From: JBNJEA01 sp051745395
Lineage (GTDB): Bacteria; Desulfobacterota; Desulfobacteria; Desulfobacterales; Desulfosalsimonadaceae
Direction of reading: 5' to 3'
Assembly (NCBI GenBank): GCA_051745395.1
Contig: JBNJEA010000159.1
Location: 1 to 6,518, forward strand
DNA: 6,518 nt
The translations under genes and the position numbers were made by a program. The notes below the pieces were generated by a model that ran no database searches, was not told the origin of the DNA, and was given only the letters and a program-made list of their open reading frames with translations. How positions within the stretch are numbered: the stretch's first letter is position 1; each line of letters begins with the position of its first letter. Positions 6,226 to 6,518 of this stretch are shown piece by piece.

Positions 6226-6518
6226 CTATGAACCTGCCGAATCCAGGGCTTTTCGAACGCTTTCCGCCATGTCCACCTTATTGACGGGCTTCATGAGCAG
6301 GCTGGCAATGGGCAGATCCGATGCCACTTTTTCATCGATTTTTTCGCTGAAACCGGTGGACAGGATCACCGGGATATCCGGCCGGATGGTTTTGATGGTG
6401 CGGGCAAGGCGGTCGCCGGTTATCTCCGGCATGGTCATGTCCGTGATGACCAGGTCAAATGCGCCCGGTTCCGCCCGAAAGACCTCCAGGGCCTCGATGC
6501 TGCCATACCGGCCCGTTA
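6226..6518 (-). CDS. Receiver (REC) domain, C-terminal part; 5' end beyond the window
   Basis: The frame is open from the stop codon at 6226-6228 to the window edge, giving 96 visible residues. They form most of a response-regulator receiver domain: GSIEALEVFRAEPGAFDLV, then phospho-acceptor Asp in VITDMTMPEITG (visible residue 26, bases 6439-6441), Thr in LSTGFSEKI and Lys in LLMKPV (visible residue 76). The ATG at 6438 is internal to the domain and not a real start. The protein ends shortly after the last helix (SVRKALDSAGS), as do receivers at the C-terminus of hybrid histidine kinases. A hybrid kinase is therefore the most likely whole protein, but a stand-alone receiver cannot be excluded. 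Confidence 0.85.
   Translation of the reverse strand, partial: TGRYGSIEALEVFRAEPGAFDLVITDMTMPEITGDRLARTIKTIRPDIPVILSTGFSEKIDEKVASDLPIASLLMKPVNKVDMAESVRKALDSAGS

Noticed and set aside
6226..6438. Stand-alone 70-residue protein starting at the ATG at 6438
   Set aside because: The frame stays open to the window edge, and upstream residues, including the phospho-acceptor Asp, complete a receiver domain, so this ATG is internal.

Overview
All four protein-coding stretches lie on the minus strand. The window looks like a chromosomal signalling region from a free-living, GC-rich Gram-negative bacterium. The style of the genes suggests a member of the Desulfobacterota (sulfate-reducer-like): a hybrid kinase with an HDFNN phospho-acceptor box and a C-terminal receiver, and a Cache-type chemoreceptor ending in an acidic tail with DEFQDF. 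This taxonomic guess rests on recalled family resemblance only. No rRNA, tRNA, transposase, CRISPR array or phage gene was seen.

Layout in the direction of transcription (right to left): (1) 6518-6226, the C-terminal 96 residues of a receiver-domain protein, cut by the window edge and probably the end of another hybrid histidine kinase. (2) 6225-5755, about 470 bases without a gene. It holds an imperfect inverted repeat built of CGCMAAG-like units, several small dyads, and a terminator-like hairpin with seven Ts that faces the opposite way from all the genes. (3) 5754-3703, a membrane methyl-accepting chemotaxis protein with a periplasmic double Cache sensor, a very short HAMP-like joint, a canonical signalling tip and a long tail ending in a CheR/CheB-tether-like pentapeptide. 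(4) 3646 (or 3673)-1373, a soluble PAS-PAS-PAS-HisKA-HATPase-REC hybrid kinase close behind the chemoreceptor and possibly co-transcribed with it. (5) 1372-1172, a spacer with a possible extended -10 promoter. (6) 1171-50, a protein with two J domains (the second lacks HPD), a duplicated Cys knuckle and a PilZ domain whose c-di-GMP-binding motifs are intact.

The theme is signal transduction: chemotaxis, phosphorelay and cyclic-di-GMP reception. Joint function of the three full genes is inferred only from shared strand and proximity. The chemoreceptor and kinase belong to well-known families. The least ordinary object is the J-J-Cys-PilZ protein, which would put Hsp70 recruitment under c-di-GMP control if both ends are functional. 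I do not see a complete, obviously new multi-gene system here.
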